Origin: CBDBKE01 sp965218055
GTDB lineage: Bacteria; Acidobacteriota; Terriglobia; JAJPHL01; JAPKYU01
Direction of reading: 5' to 3'
Length of the DNA: 64,000 nucleotides
NCBI GenBank assembly: GCA_965218055.1
Contig: CBDCKA010000002.1
Location: 1,426,001 to 1,490,000 of the forward strand
The stretch's first letter is position 1. Each line of letters begins with the position of its first letter. Both the position numbers and the translations under genes were made by a program. Of this stretch, positions 43,713 through 52,666 are shown in pieces. The notes under the pieces are model-generated. The model made no database searches and had not been told where the DNA came from. It was given only the letters and a program-made list of their open reading frames with translations.

Positions 43713-44897
43713 TTGTCTAGCCAGGTACAGAACGCCCAGACTGGCGGCTCGTTCGGGGTCGATCTGGCACGGGTGCGCCAAGCCGCGTTGGATCAGACTC
43801 CTATCTCGGGTCTGACCCACAAGTTCTATCGTTATCCTGCGCGCTTTTCTCCCCAGTTCGCCGCAGCAGCGATTGAGGCTTTTTCGCAACCTGGCGACCT
43901 CGTCCTCGACCCGTATATGGGCGGAGGCACAACGGTCGTCGAGGCATTAGTCAGAGACCGCCAAGCCGTTGGCTGCGACCTGAACTCACTCGCGGTTTTC
44001 GTTGCGCGAGCAAAAACCACCGTCCTTTCAGATGGGGATACCCAGGCGCTTCGTGAGTGGGCCGACAACACTGTTCCTACGCTCTCATACCGGCTGACGC
44101 CTGACGATCTGGACGAATTCATATGCGAACGCCGAACGAAGAATCTGACCCTGCCCGAGGCGAGGCCCATCAAGAAGGTTCTCGCGTTGGCGCTGCGGTC
44201 GCTGTCCGCACTGTCCGACCATGCCGCGCCGATCGCCCGCTGCGCACTTCTGAATACTGGGCAATGGGCACTCAACGGACGGAGCCACCAGCCGAACCTC
44301 ACCGAGTTTCGCAAGCGTCTTCAATCAACCGTTCATGAAATGCTGGGCGGAATCGTGGCGCTTCGGGGCGCTGTTCAACACAACTGTTCGACACCGGTTC
44401 TGATCAACGACTCGGCCGCTATGCTCGACGAACACAAACCGTTCACGGATGGAGTCCGTGCCGGGTTGGTCGTGACGAGCCCGCCCTATCCAGGGATCCA
44501 CATGCTTTACCATCGTTGGCAGGTCGATGGTCGCCGAGAGTCGCCTGCGCCCTACTGGCTCGCTCAGTGCCAAGATGGCCATGGAGCCTCCTTCTACGCC
44601 TTCGCTTACCGAAGCGAAGAGGCAGCAGATAAATACTTCGCCGAGTCGCTGCGAACACTGATTGCGATCCGCAGAGTCGTAAAGACCGGAGCACTCTTCG
44701 TTCAACTGATCGCCTTTGCGAATCCAAAGCGTCACTTGCCTCGATACCTCGCAAATATGGAGGATGCCGGCTTTGCCGAAGTGCACGACGGGAAACAGCG
44801 CCTCTGGCGCAACGTTCCCGGTCGCAAGTGGCACGCGACACTGAAGGGCACATTGCCATCCGCGCGCGAAGTAGTCCTGATTCACGAAGCTGTCTAA
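43713..44897 (+). CDS. DNA methyltransferase (N4-cytosine/N6-adenine, TSPPY type)
   Basis: 394 residues from a TTG at 43713, with GGCGGAG upstream; a later start is possible. It has SAM motif DPYMGGGTT (66-74) before the catalytic TSPPY (255-259), an order seen in cytosine-N4 or gamma-type enzymes. A long helical insertion separates the motifs. It converges with a GHKL ATPase gene; the stops are 3 bp apart. This combination of methyltransferase and GHKL ATPase fits the MORC-like ATPases reported in R-M operons, so I infer it is the modification subunit of such a system. The target sequence is unknown. Confidence 0.82.
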   Translation: MSSQVQNAQTGGSFGVDLARVRQAALDQTPISGLTHKFYRYPARFSPQFAAAAIEAFSQPGDLVLDPYMGGGTTVVEALVRDRQAVGCDLNSLAVFVARAKTTVLSDGDTQALREWADNTVPTLSYRLTPDDLDEFICERRTKNLTLPEARPIKKVLALALRSLSALSDHAAPIARCALLNTGQWALNGRSHQPNLTEFRKRLQSTVHEMLGGIVALRGAVQHNCSTPVLINDSAAMLDEHKPFTDGVRAGLVVTSPPYPGIHMLYHRWQVDGRRESPAPYWLAQCQDGHGASFYAFAYRSEEAADKYFAESLRTLIAIRRVVKTGALFVQLIAFANPKRHLPRYLANMEDAGFAEVHDGKQRLWRNVPGRKWHATLKGTLPSAREVVLIHEAV

Positions 44898-44900
44898 CGT

Positions 44901-47483
44901 TCATTCTTCGTCGCCGGCCTGGCCCATCCCAGCAACTTCCTCGGCCGATAACGCACCGAGGTAGTCAATCATCGGAACAAGGAATGGTCCCATCGCTCTC
45001 GTTGTCTTTTCAACCAGAGCTTCAATGGTCTCCTCGGCGGCAGCGTCATCGTTGCGGTCGGTGCGACCGCCGTTCTGTCGATTTCGGTGGTCGTGGACTA
45101 GCGCTAGACCAACAAGGACATTGCCATAGACAAACTTTGCCTTCATGACGGCGACGTCGCTTGCGGCACCCTTCATGTCCGTCTTGAGGAAGATGTTGTC
45201 AACGTTGACGTAGAAGGTGTAGGTTGAGCGCTCATTGTCCTCGTCTCCGACGGCGTCTTCGAGAACCCTGCACGCGGTCTTTTCATCGAAGCTGTGACGC
45301 TGCCAGTTGTCGTCGTTCTCCTTGACTTCAATGATTGCGGGCATCTGGATCCCGCCCAGCATCTTCTCGCCCTCGTTCTGCTGGTCGTCGGGATTGTCAC
45401 CTCCGCCGCGGCTTCCTGTGGCTCCCGTGCCCTTTCTGCTTGTGCGGCGGCCTAGCGTCGTCTTGGAGGGTTCTGACTTTTCGGCAATCTTTAGCTTCGC
45501 AATGCTGACGAACGGTGAAACGATCACGTCGTCCGTGACGGTGCACTGAATCGTAAGGTCGTCGCCTTCACTGAGGTTGTCTTCGGGCAGATTAATGCTC
45601 CAGTTCGCGATACCGTTATGAAGCGTGAGACTGTGGTCCAGATCCACGCCTTCGATCGGCCCTTCCAGCAGTTCCACGTGATAGTGGCCCGGCAAATCAG
45701 CGCGGCTGAAGTAGTCGTTCTCAACGTCCGTCTCAAACTTGATCCGGCAGCGTCGGCCAAGCTCCGCGTTGCGAAGAAGAATGTCTCTTTCTCCCTTCTT
45801 GAAAAATCGGAAAAACGCTGGATGCTTGCGGCCATGAAACTCGCCGGCTCCTGGATCAGGCCCACCGCCATTCTCGTTCTGTCCGCCCACGTTGTTGGCA
45901 CGATGCGGTTGGCTCAGTCGCTGGCCGAGCAGGAACAAGCGCGCAAGCGTGGGCGAGCTTTTGAGAATTGAACCGATTACGTCTTCAAGTGGCCGCGAGT
46001 CCTGCAAGCGTTCTTTGATCTCATCTGCTCGACGCCGTTCACGAAGTTCGCGCAGGCCCGGATGACGGCTGATGAGATCTTCAAGTTCTTCTTCGATGGC
46101 CTTCCGAATCTCCTTGTTGCTCAACCGGTCTCGACTGTTCATGAACAGATCTTCGCGAGCACCAACGGAGACGTTTGAGCATTCAACGACAACCAAGAGC
46201 GACTTCGCGAGACGACTCATTCTCACCCGACTCCGCTCGAAAAACGTCTTCGGAGTCGACCCGTGGGTTTGCCCATTGATCACGAAGATGATGCCCTCGT
46301 TTGTGCGATAGCTCTCGGCCTTGTCGGCCTTGAAGGCATAGATCTGAGCGATCATGTGTTCGCCTCGCACGGTCAGCGAAACGGAAGCCGGGAAATCCGG
46401 TTCGAGGTTGTCGCCACGGTTTTCCTCGAGGCGCGCGATAGTGCCGACGAGCGAATTAGCAAAGCTCCTTGCCCCGACGCCCTTGTATTCTCGGCACTCG
46501 TGGACACGAACCGGAAGAGCGATGCTCGGCAGCAGCAATTCCAACCGCGACAACAAACCGCCCTTCATTAGGACGTGGCTGCGAAATCCCTTCATGTCGT
46601 ATTCGTATAGCTTGATTGCCGAGCCCCACGAAACCTCCCGCGCATACGGCTTGTTGCGGTCGGGCATCAACGGGAGCGTCTCCGTATCGAGGGCCAGAAC
46701 CTCACCGCGGTTGGGAGACGATTCCGATCCGACCGGAGCCAGATACCTAAACACTGAGTTCTTCACGTGACCCGCGCCGATAATCGGCCGCTCACGCCGT
46801 ACGATGGTGAAGCCCCACTGTTCCTGCGTCGGGTTGTTCTCCTTGCTTTTGGAAACGATGGCCGGATTGCGCTTGGTGATGACGAGTTGAAGACTGTTCT
46901 GACCGCAGAACCGCAGGGCACCTGTGCCGCCCATGTTGAACTTCCCCTGGACGAACAAGATTTTCAGTTTGTTGTTCCTGTCGATGGACAGGAATGTGTT
47001 GGGAATCATCGCAGGCGTTTGGCCCTCGCCGGCATCAACGATGGTAATGCAGGGATCGCCGCTTCGAGGCATCGCGCCGGTCACCGCCAACGTGATGAAA
47101 TGCGACTGCTCAAGTTGCTTTGCCTGCGACCATCCCCGGAGCGTCCCGCCCAGTTCTCCCTTTGGCTCTCGATTCTCGAAGAATCGCGAGACGGCATGGC
47201 GAATCGAAGGTGGAGCGTCCTCGGAGGTCGGATCGACGCCGCGGATGAGGCACTCATTCATGAGGCGAGCATCCACCGAATTTATGATCTTCTCGACAAG
47301 TGCTGCCTCGGGTCGACTCTGCTGGCTTCCGATGGTGGCAAAGTTGCCGTCTCGATCCCCTACGAGACGCCACGCGTCCGGCTGTTCCCAAAAGCCAGCC
47401 GCCTTGAGCACCTCGATGGCCTCAGCTTCTGAGTCTGCAACCAGGAGCTTGAGTGCCAGCTTCTTCGCTTGTTCGTTCGTCAT
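44901..47483 (-). CDS. Large GHKL ATPase of a methylation-linked system
   Basis: An 860-residue protein. The N-box ALVEKIINSVDARL contains N68, G1 is DAGEG (150-154), and the G2-like GKFNMGGTGAL lies at 180-190. The long C-terminal part has a helical charged region (RELRERRRADEIKERLQ, about 490-510), a Gly-rich linker and a beta-rich domain. It starts at ATG 47483, which overlaps the stop of the small partner upstream. Together with the convergent methyltransferase it forms a module that resembles R-M systems with MORC/MutL-like ATPases. The nuclease component, if any, is not obvious. Confidence 0.75.
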   Translation of the reverse strand: MTNEQAKKLALKLLVADSEAEAIEVLKAAGFWEQPDAWRLVGDRDGNFATIGSQQSRPEAALVEKIINSVDARLMNECLIRGVDPTSEDAPPSIRHAVSRFFENREPKGELGGTLRGWSQAKQLEQSHFITLAVTGAMPRSGDPCITIVDAGEGQTPAMIPNTFLSIDRNNKLKILFVQGKFNMGGTGALRFCGQNSLQLVITKRNPAIVSKSKENNPTQEQWGFTIVRRERPIIGAGHVKNSVFRYLAPVGSESSPNRGEVLALDTETLPLMPDRNKPYAREVSWGSAIKLYEYDMKGFRSHVLMKGGLLSRLELLLPSIALPVRVHECREYKGVGARSFANSLVGTIARLEENRGDNLEPDFPASVSLTVRGEHMIAQIYAFKADKAESYRTNEGIIFVINGQTHGSTPKTFFERSRVRMSRLAKSLLVVVECSNVSVGAREDLFMNSRDRLSNKEIRKAIEEELEDLISRHPGLRELRERRRADEIKERLQDSRPLEDVIGSILKSSPTLARLFLLGQRLSQPHRANNVGGQNENGGGPDPGAGEFHGRKHPAFFRFFKKGERDILLRNAELGRRCRIKFETDVENDYFSRADLPGHYHVELLEGPIEGVDLDHSLTLHNGIANWSINLPEDNLSEGDDLTIQCTVTDDVIVSPFVSIAKLKIAEKSEPSKTTLGRRTSRKGTGATGSRGGGDNPDDQQNEGEKMLGGIQMPAIIEVKENDDNWQRHSFDEKTACRVLEDAVGDEDNERSTYTFYVNVDNIFLKTDMKGAASDVAVMKAKFVYGNVLVGLALVHDHRNRQNGGRTDRNDDAAAEETIEALVEKTTRAMGPFLVPMIDYLGALSAEEVAGMGQAGDEE

Positions 47484-48127
47484 CAGCTATCTCCCGTAGC
47501 GGATTGGTACCTATCCGGGATCGAATTCCAGAGTTGCCGTAGTTTTGTGTTGTCCAGAGCTCCATTGGTCAGGGCATAGCCTTCCTTGCCACGCCGCTGA
47601 ACAAGACCGATCGAGCGCAGCCATGCCAGCGCCAGATATACCTGGTACGACGGAACTTCATTGCCGCCTCCGTCCTGCACTGGCAGCACTTGCTCCATCG
47701 TGAAGATCGCCTTCGGTTTGACCTTGGTTGAAATGGCGACGCCGACGAGGAACACGATGTCCCATGGCGCGCGATGTTCATAAACGCGCTCATCTCGCTT
47801 TGACCACCCGATCTTCACAAGCTTCTCGCCGTCTCTCTCAAAACGTGGAAACTCGGCACTCTTGGCTCGATGGCCAAGTGATGACTTCGTTGTGGCTGGC
47901 GCCGGAGTGGTTCTGTCGGATTCCCGCGCAGTGGACGCACCGCGAGATGTCGAATCGGCGGGCAGAGTGTCCGCTCCTTCGCGGCGCAGATGCGCTATGG
48001 CATCCGCGATTCGTGCTACATCAGCGACATCTGAATACTGCTGAGCGGATAGAGCGCGCTCGATCAGCTCGCGGAGCGACAGCTCCGTTTCGCGGAGAAT
48101 CTTGTGTGCTTCCTGCCGAAAACTCAT
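47483..48127 (-). CDS. Partner of the large GHKL ATPase (214 aa, C-terminal winged-helix-like)
   Basis: Its stop overlaps the GHKL start (ATGA), so the two are coupled. The N-terminus is a helical segment (REAHKILRETELSLRELIERAL), then a Ser/Thr-rich disordered linker (about 65-90). A C-terminal domain follows, with VYEHRAPWDIVFLVG and the helix-wing-like YQVYLALAWLRSIGLVQRRGKEGYALT. The latter suggests a winged helix for DNA binding or specificity. No nuclease motif is seen. The role as DNA-recognition subunit is inference. Confidence 0.65.
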   Translation of the reverse strand: MSFRQEAHKILRETELSLRELIERALSAQQYSDVADVARIADAIAHLRREGADTLPADSTSRGASTARESDRTTPAPATTKSSLGHRAKSAEFPRFERDGEKLVKIGWSKRDERVYEHRAPWDIVFLVGVAISTKVKPKAIFTMEQVLPVQDGGGNEVPSYQVYLALAWLRSIGLVQRRGKEGYALTNGALDNTKLRQLWNSIPDRYQSATGDS

Positions 48128-48509
48128 GAGGCCGACGATTATACTGGTAACTTACAGGTAAATACAATGCTTATCTGTATGTCACAGGATTGTTCTAGGA
48201 TCTGTCTGTATCTCAAGAGGTTGCGGGTCGCGGGCTATCATCGGAGCAACCATGGCCCGCTTTCCACAATCGCTCTGTCAGCGAGGTAGTCAGCGCCCAT
48301 GACCGCTCGTTTTGCTCAAGCGGTACGCCCGGCCCGTCACAGATTAGATGACGTTTGCTCCCGCGCTTGGCTCGGTCGGTGGGATTCGGCCCGGTCAAGC
48401 GTCAGCTGGTCCGAAAATCGCCAGGCAGGTCACCTTCTTTTCGCAACGGGGGCCCCGAAAACGCCACGTTATTTCCAGGTCTAAGCTGTCGTCGTCTTCT
48501 GGGAGAACG
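48128..48509. other. Intergenic interval with an IS fragment
   Basis: Apart from the IS5-type transposase fragment listed separately, this interval shows no gene. An AT-rich stretch at 48138-48200 may carry the promoter of the GHKL operon. Confidence 0.35.
48310..48398 (-). pseudogene. IS5/IS4-type transposase fragment
   Basis: The minus strand encodes MTGPNPTDRAKRGSKRHLIC followed by DGPGVPLE, the GPNPTDRxKxGxKRH motif shared by the IS427/IS1031-type transposases. There is no continuation on either side. It is a relic. Confidence 0.6.
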
Positions 48510-48887
48510 TCAGTCGCTGTCGGTTCTCAGCCGCGCGTACGTGGCCCGGATTAACTCCTCCAGGGCAACTGCCCCCTCGGGATTCAGGTGCGGATCTTGA
48601 TGGATGATGGAGGAGATCTGGGCAAGCGGGCTTGCTGCGCCGAACTGGTCGATGGTTTCGGCGCGCATGAAATGGTCTGCGGACATCCCGAGCCAAGCCG
48701 TAAGGGCTGCGAGGCTGTTGACGTCGGGCTGACGGCCCTGGGATAGACGGGTGAGCGTGGATGCGCTGACGCCCGACTGCGCCGCCACATCCTTCCACGT
48801 GAGGCGGCGCGAACGACGCTCGGAGTCCATTGCGGCGTGTAGCGCGGCGACGTCAAAACGGTCTGTGCGGTTTTCGTGTGATTTCAT
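48510..48887 (-). CDS. XRE-type helix-turn-helix regulator
   Basis: A 125-residue DNA-binding protein. Residues 29-67 form a Cro/C1-type HTH (TWKDVAAQSGVSASTLTRLS, then SLAALTAWLGM). The C-terminal 50 residues are helical and may dimerise. It is divergently oriented from the Ubl gene, 73 bp away, so it shares the promoter region with the Ubl cassette and is the natural candidate for its repressor. Confidence 0.85.
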   Translation of the reverse strand: MKSHENRTDRFDVAALHAAMDSERRSRRLTWKDVAAQSGVSASTLTRLSQGRQPDVNSLAALTAWLGMSADHFMRAETIDQFGAASPLAQISSIIHQDPHLNPEGAVALEELIRATYARLRTDSD

Positions 48888-48960
48888 ATTTGCAATCCAT
48901 AGTCACATACAGTATTTTTCATGATAGCAATTCGGAGCCAACTTTGAAAGAGGTGAAGAC

Positions 48961-49230
48961 ATGGCAAGCGATGAAAATGTGAAGGGTGGGGTCGACGACG
49001 GGAAGATCGAAGTCACCTTGAACGACAAGCCCGTGGTGCTTGTGGGCTCGAAGCAGACGGGTGAGAGCATCAAGAAGGCGGCGATCGAACAGGGCGTGAA
49101 CATCAAGCAGGACTTCGTACTGAGCATCGAGCGTGGCGGCGGGAAGACAGACCTGGTCGGGGATGACCAGTTCATCGAGGTGCATCCCAATGAGCGGTTC
49201 CTCGCGATCGAGAACGACGACAACTCATGA
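48961..49230 (+). CDS. Ubiquitin-like (multiubiquitin-type) protein
   Basis: An 89-residue single-domain protein. KIEVTLNDKPVVLVG, then the helix ESIKKAAIEQG, then DFVLSIERG and IEVHPNERFLAI form the beta-grasp pattern of the prokaryotic multiubiquitin family. There is one copy, not tandem copies. The C-terminus (ENDDNS) does not end in Gly-Gly or Gly, so either processing is not required or the tail is used differently. It is the first gene of a coupled cassette (E2-like, JAB-E1) and overlaps the E2-like start by ATGA. It is the presumed conjugated modifier. Confidence 0.75.
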   Translation: MASDENVKGGVDDGKIEVTLNDKPVVLVGSKQTGESIKKAAIEQGVNIKQDFVLSIERGGGKTDLVGDDQFIEVHPNERFLAIENDDNS

Positions 49231-49619
49231 GCACGATCGTTCCCGGGGTGGCGAAAGCAATCGAGGAGATCCGTCGCACGTTCGACCCGTGTGCCGTGGA
49301 GACGGAATCGGACAGTTCGGGCGGGGCGGTCGTGGTGGTGAGGGGCATCCCCATGGGTTGCCCCTACGTGCAAGCGAAGGTCTGGATCGGCTTCCAGATC
49401 ACCTTCCAGTACCCGTACGCCGACGTGTACCCGCACTTTACGAACGCGGACCTGGCGCGGTCAGACGGCGGGGGTCTGGGGGGCGGCTTCGGGACCGCGG
49501 CGTTTCGAGGGCAACCGGCTATTCAGGTCTCGCGTCGATCGAACAAGCTGAACCCCGAGACGGATACGGCGGCGTTGAAGTTGCTGAAGGTCATCCGCTG
49601 GATGAAGAGGCCAACATGA
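49227..49619 (+). CDS. E2-like (UBC-fold) protein
   Basis: A 130-residue protein. The UBC-type core shows a strand with GAVVVVRGIPMG, then VWIGFQITFQYPYADVYPHF (residues 52-71) equivalent to the E2 YPxxxP motif. After a Gly-rich loop (80-89) come GQPAIQVSRRSN and the C-terminal helix ALKLLKVIRWM. There is no Cys where E2 enzymes carry the catalytic one; the only cysteines are C22 and C45. It could be a pseudo-E2 that scaffolds transfer, or use C45. Overlapping ATGA junctions link it to both neighbours. Confidence 0.65.
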   Translation: MSTIVPGVAKAIEEIRRTFDPCAVETESDSSGGAVVVVRGIPMGCPYVQAKVWIGFQITFQYPYADVYPHFTNADLARSDGGGLGGGFGTAAFRGQPAIQVSRRSNKLNPETDTAALKLLKVIRWMKRPT

Positions 49620-51037
49620 AGCCCTGGAAGCTGACGATCCCTGGGGAACTGTACGCCAAATTACAAAGGCACCTGTTTCCTGGGGATGGCGACGAGCACG
49701 GTGCGGTAATCCTCGCTGGCACGTGCCAGTCCGATCGCGGCCTGAGGCTCGTCGCGAGGGAAATCCATTTGGCGAAGGACGGTGTGGACTACGTGCCAGG
49801 CAAGCGCGGCTATCGCATGCTGAAGGCGGAGTTCATCCAGAGCCGGATTCTCCGCGCGAGGGATAGTCGGCTGGCGTACCTCGCCATTCACAACCATGGC
49901 GGAACCGACTCGGTCGCGTTCTCAGGGGATGACATGGCGTCACACGAACGCGGCTATCCCGCTCTCCTTGACATTGCGCGCGGCATGCCGGTCGGCGCGT
50001 TGGTTTTTGCACGATCTGCGGTGGCCGGGGATCTGTGGTTTCCCGGTTGCGACCGCGCGCCGCTGAACCACGCGACGGTCATAGGACATCGACGACAGTT
50101 GCTGTTCCCGGTGCCCGAGAAGAAGGCTGCGGTAGCGGGAATGTACGATCGGCAGAGTCGTCTGTTCGGCGACGCGGGTCAGGAATTACTGCGACGGACG
50201 CGCGTGGGAATCGTAGGGCTGGGCGGCGCAGGGTCCATCCTGGCTGAACTGTTGGGCCGGCTTGGCGTGGGGGAGTTCGTACTCGCGGATCCGGATAAGG
50301 CAGATGCCACGAACCTGCCGCGCCTCATCGGGGCTCGGCGTCGCGATGCCGTCGTGCCTTCATGGGTGCCGAGGTTTATTGCGGACCGGTTGCGCAGACC
50401 CAAAGTCCGGATGGCGGTCCGCAACATTCGTCATGCGAACCGCAACGCCCGGATCAAGGCGATGGCGAGGGACTTCCTCGATGAGGATGTGGCGGCACGT
50501 TTCACGGACTGCGACTTCCTTTTCCTCGCGGCGGACACGATGAGCGCGCGACTACTCTTCAACGCGATCGTGCACCAGTACGGGATCCCTGGCATCCAGG
50601 TCGGTGCGAAGATTCCGGTTGCGGAGGACGGGACCGTCGGGAACGTGTTCTGCGTCAGCCGGATGGTGACACCCGAGCAAGGGTGTCTGTGGTGTAACGG
50701 ACTAATCAACACGGGACGGCTGCAGGACGAGGCAGTGCCGGAGACAGCCAAGCGCGGATACGCGTACGTGGACGACCCGGGTGTGGTGGCGCCAAGCGTG
50801 GTCACCATGAACGCGATCGCCTGCGCGCATGCCGCTGACGACTTTCTGTTTCATTTGACGGGCCTGAAGCACGACGAGGCCGAGACTGGGTGGTTTCGGT
50901 GGAACTCCCGTCGGGCGGTGGCGGGTTACGACATGCCGCGACGGGACGTCGGTTGCGTTGAGTGTTCGCGGACTGGGAACAGCCGGTTGGGCATGGGCGA
51001 CAACGGGATTCTGCCGACGAAACCACCCATGGGCTAA
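49616..51037 (+). CDS. JAB protease-E1 (ThiF) fusion protein
   Basis: 473 residues from the ATG at 49616 (MKPWKL), overlapping the E2-like stop. The N-terminal JAB/MPN domain (about 10-150) has E27 (DEHGAVILAG), H92 and H94 (IHNHGG), S103 and D106, a complete JAMM set. The C-terminal E1 domain (about 190-470) has GLGGAGS (201-207), D225 (VLADPDKADATNL) and CxxC pairs (CLWC, CVEC) for zinc. E1 adenylates the modifier; JAB cleaves or trims it. Fusion in one chain couples the two. I know of prokaryotic Ubl operons with these parts (Burroughs/Aravind descriptions; Bil and related systems), but not with this exact fusion set. Confidence 0.85.
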   Translation: MKPWKLTIPGELYAKLQRHLFPGDGDEHGAVILAGTCQSDRGLRLVAREIHLAKDGVDYVPGKRGYRMLKAEFIQSRILRARDSRLAYLAIHNHGGTDSVAFSGDDMASHERGYPALLDIARGMPVGALVFARSAVAGDLWFPGCDRAPLNHATVIGHRRQLLFPVPEKKAAVAGMYDRQSRLFGDAGQELLRRTRVGIVGLGGAGSILAELLGRLGVGEFVLADPDKADATNLPRLIGARRRDAVVPSWVPRFIADRLRRPKVRMAVRNIRHANRNARIKAMARDFLDEDVAARFTDCDFLFLAADTMSARLLFNAIVHQYGIPGIQVGAKIPVAEDGTVGNVFCVSRMVTPEQGCLWCNGLINTGRLQDEAVPETAKRGYAYVDDPGVVAPSVVTMNAIACAHAADDFLFHLTGLKHDEAETGWFRWNSRRAVAGYDMPRRDVGCVECSRTGNSRLGMGDNGILPTKPPMG

Positions 51038-52614
51038 AGGCGCTTCTCGCGGCACTCGTACAACGTGTCGCCCTCGATGATGGCGAATTGCTCTGGATCC
51101 TCTCGCGCATTGATGTCGTTGGTGACGAGAAGCCCGGGAAGGTGGAGCACCAACAGGCCATCGCCAGCTTTGCCGGTGGAGGTTGCATCAAGAACCGTAT
51201 GTCCGTAGATGCGCCGAAAGCCCGGCGAAGAGTTGTTGTAGGAATCGATCGTGGAGATCTCGGTGATCCATGTGAAGTGCGGCAGGTGGAGATCGAGCAC
51301 GGCATCCTTGAGGTTGTCGCTGGCCGAGCCTCCGACGAGGTGGCGACGGTAGCCCGCGGCAGACGTCAGGTACGTCCGCAGCACGATCCGGCCGGCGCGG
51401 TGCGCTGCCTGCAGTTCGTCCAAGAGCCTAGTGTTGACTGGGAGTTGGAGTTCGTCGAGTACCTGACGGGTTCTCGGCATGTTTTGCAAGGTGTCGTCGA
51501 TTCGGTCCCAGGCAGAATGCTCGGCGGCAGCCGCAGTTGAGAAGACCCTGGTGGACATGAGGGCTACGGCGAAAACCGCGTGGTCTCGGACGTTCAACTC
51601 GATGGTGCCGCCGAGGGTGTCACGTTTGGTCGTATCGTCGGTGAAGGAGAATGTCGTGCTGGCGTCAGGGTCCATGGGGAGCCACATGTAGGGCCCCCCT
51701 TGGTCGTCATGGACGATGTAGGCAGAGACGTAGTCGACGGCGTTGTTGGTCGGGTTCTCCTGCTTGGCGAAGACGCGCCCAATGACGGTGACGGCGTGAC
51801 CGCTTGTTTCGCCAAGCTTGAGGCCGAGAATGACGGGAATGCCGGATTCCACGTACGGCAGGATGGCGCGGTCGATGTCAGGGCGTCGGAAACAAAGGGG
51901 CTGATAGCCCGCTTCACTGATCCCACGAATCATCCGCTCGGAAGTGAGGAAGTCCGATCCGGCGGGAAGAGAAACGGCCTCGTCTGCGGTCGTGGGCGTA
52001 GCGAATCGAGTGATGTCCGCCACGGAAACCCAGTTGTAGTTGTACCGGGCGTGCATGTGTCGCATGCCTGCCCAGATGGCGACTTGGGCGCACGCGCCGA
52101 CGCGGGCGTCCTGTTGGAGGAAGGACGCACCAGTGACTTGCAGGTCGACGCCGAGCAGATTCGCGTCGAAGTTTGCGCGGCACGTGACGGTAGCCTCCAT
52201 GTCGAAGTCACTGCGGACCCGCCCTTTGAGAACCGTTCTGCCGATCGGGGCGGTTGGTAAGGGACGAATCACGCAGAAGCCGCAATAGGTTGTGCTTGCG
52301 AAGTCCTGCATCTGGCGCAGCCCGTCTGTCGATAGGGGCCGACGGAGCATTGGGGATATGTCAGCAGAGAAGAAGTGGACGCGCTTACAGTGTCGGTCGT
52401 GAGCCCGGAACGTGCGGGCATAGAAGTGGAAGAAGTCCGCCGAGTAATCGCGATCGATGTACCGGTCTTCGAGAACGTAGCACTTCGCGTCAAGCACGCG
52501 GAGATGTCGGAGCGTGTGGCGTACCACATCGCGATCCCCGCCACCGAGAGCTTGAGCTAGACGCGACCAATCGTTTGGACTGTCGAGCAGCTCGATGGTA
52601 TACGCAATCTTCAT
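51034..52614 (-). CDS. Papain-like cysteine protease, partner of the Ubl cassette
   Basis: A 526-residue protein. A papain-type triad is readable: an oxyanion Gln (Q167 or Q168) followed by C175 in VGACAQVAIWAGM, H273 in SGHAVTVIGRVF, and D303/D304 in YIVHDDQGGPYMWLP. This is the Q-x(6-7)-C, H, D order of C39/papain-like folds. The first 160 residues are unrecognised. The gene converges with JAB-E1; the stops share three bases. A deconjugase or modifier-processing role is plausible, since the modifier tail lacks terminal Gly-Gly. There is no signal peptide. Confidence 0.7.
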   Translation of the reverse strand: MKIAYTIELLDSPNDWSRLAQALGGGDRDVVRHTLRHLRVLDAKCYVLEDRYIDRDYSADFFHFYARTFRAHDRHCKRVHFFSADISPMLRRPLSTDGLRQMQDFASTTYCGFCVIRPLPTAPIGRTVLKGRVRSDFDMEATVTCRANFDANLLGVDLQVTGASFLQQDARVGACAQVAIWAGMRHMHARYNYNWVSVADITRFATPTTADEAVSLPAGSDFLTSERMIRGISEAGYQPLCFRRPDIDRAILPYVESGIPVILGLKLGETSGHAVTVIGRVFAKQENPTNNAVDYVSAYIVHDDQGGPYMWLPMDPDASTTFSFTDDTTKRDTLGGTIELNVRDHAVFAVALMSTRVFSTAAAAEHSAWDRIDDTLQNMPRTRQVLDELQLPVNTRLLDELQAAHRAGRIVLRTYLTSAAGYRRHLVGGSASDNLKDAVLDLHLPHFTWITEISTIDSYNNSSPGFRRIYGHTVLDATSTGKAGDGLLVLHLPGLLVTNDINAREDPEQFAIIEGDTLYECREKRL

Positions 52615-52666
52615 TGTGAGCCAAACAAGATGGAGGGGGGTCTTGGTGCGCGCGCGCGCGCGAAGC

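Noticed and set aside
52648..52662. Alternating GC run as Z-DNA or regulatory switch
   Set aside because: It is only 15 bases and lies between two genes of unknown use; short alternating GC runs are common in GC-rich DNA.
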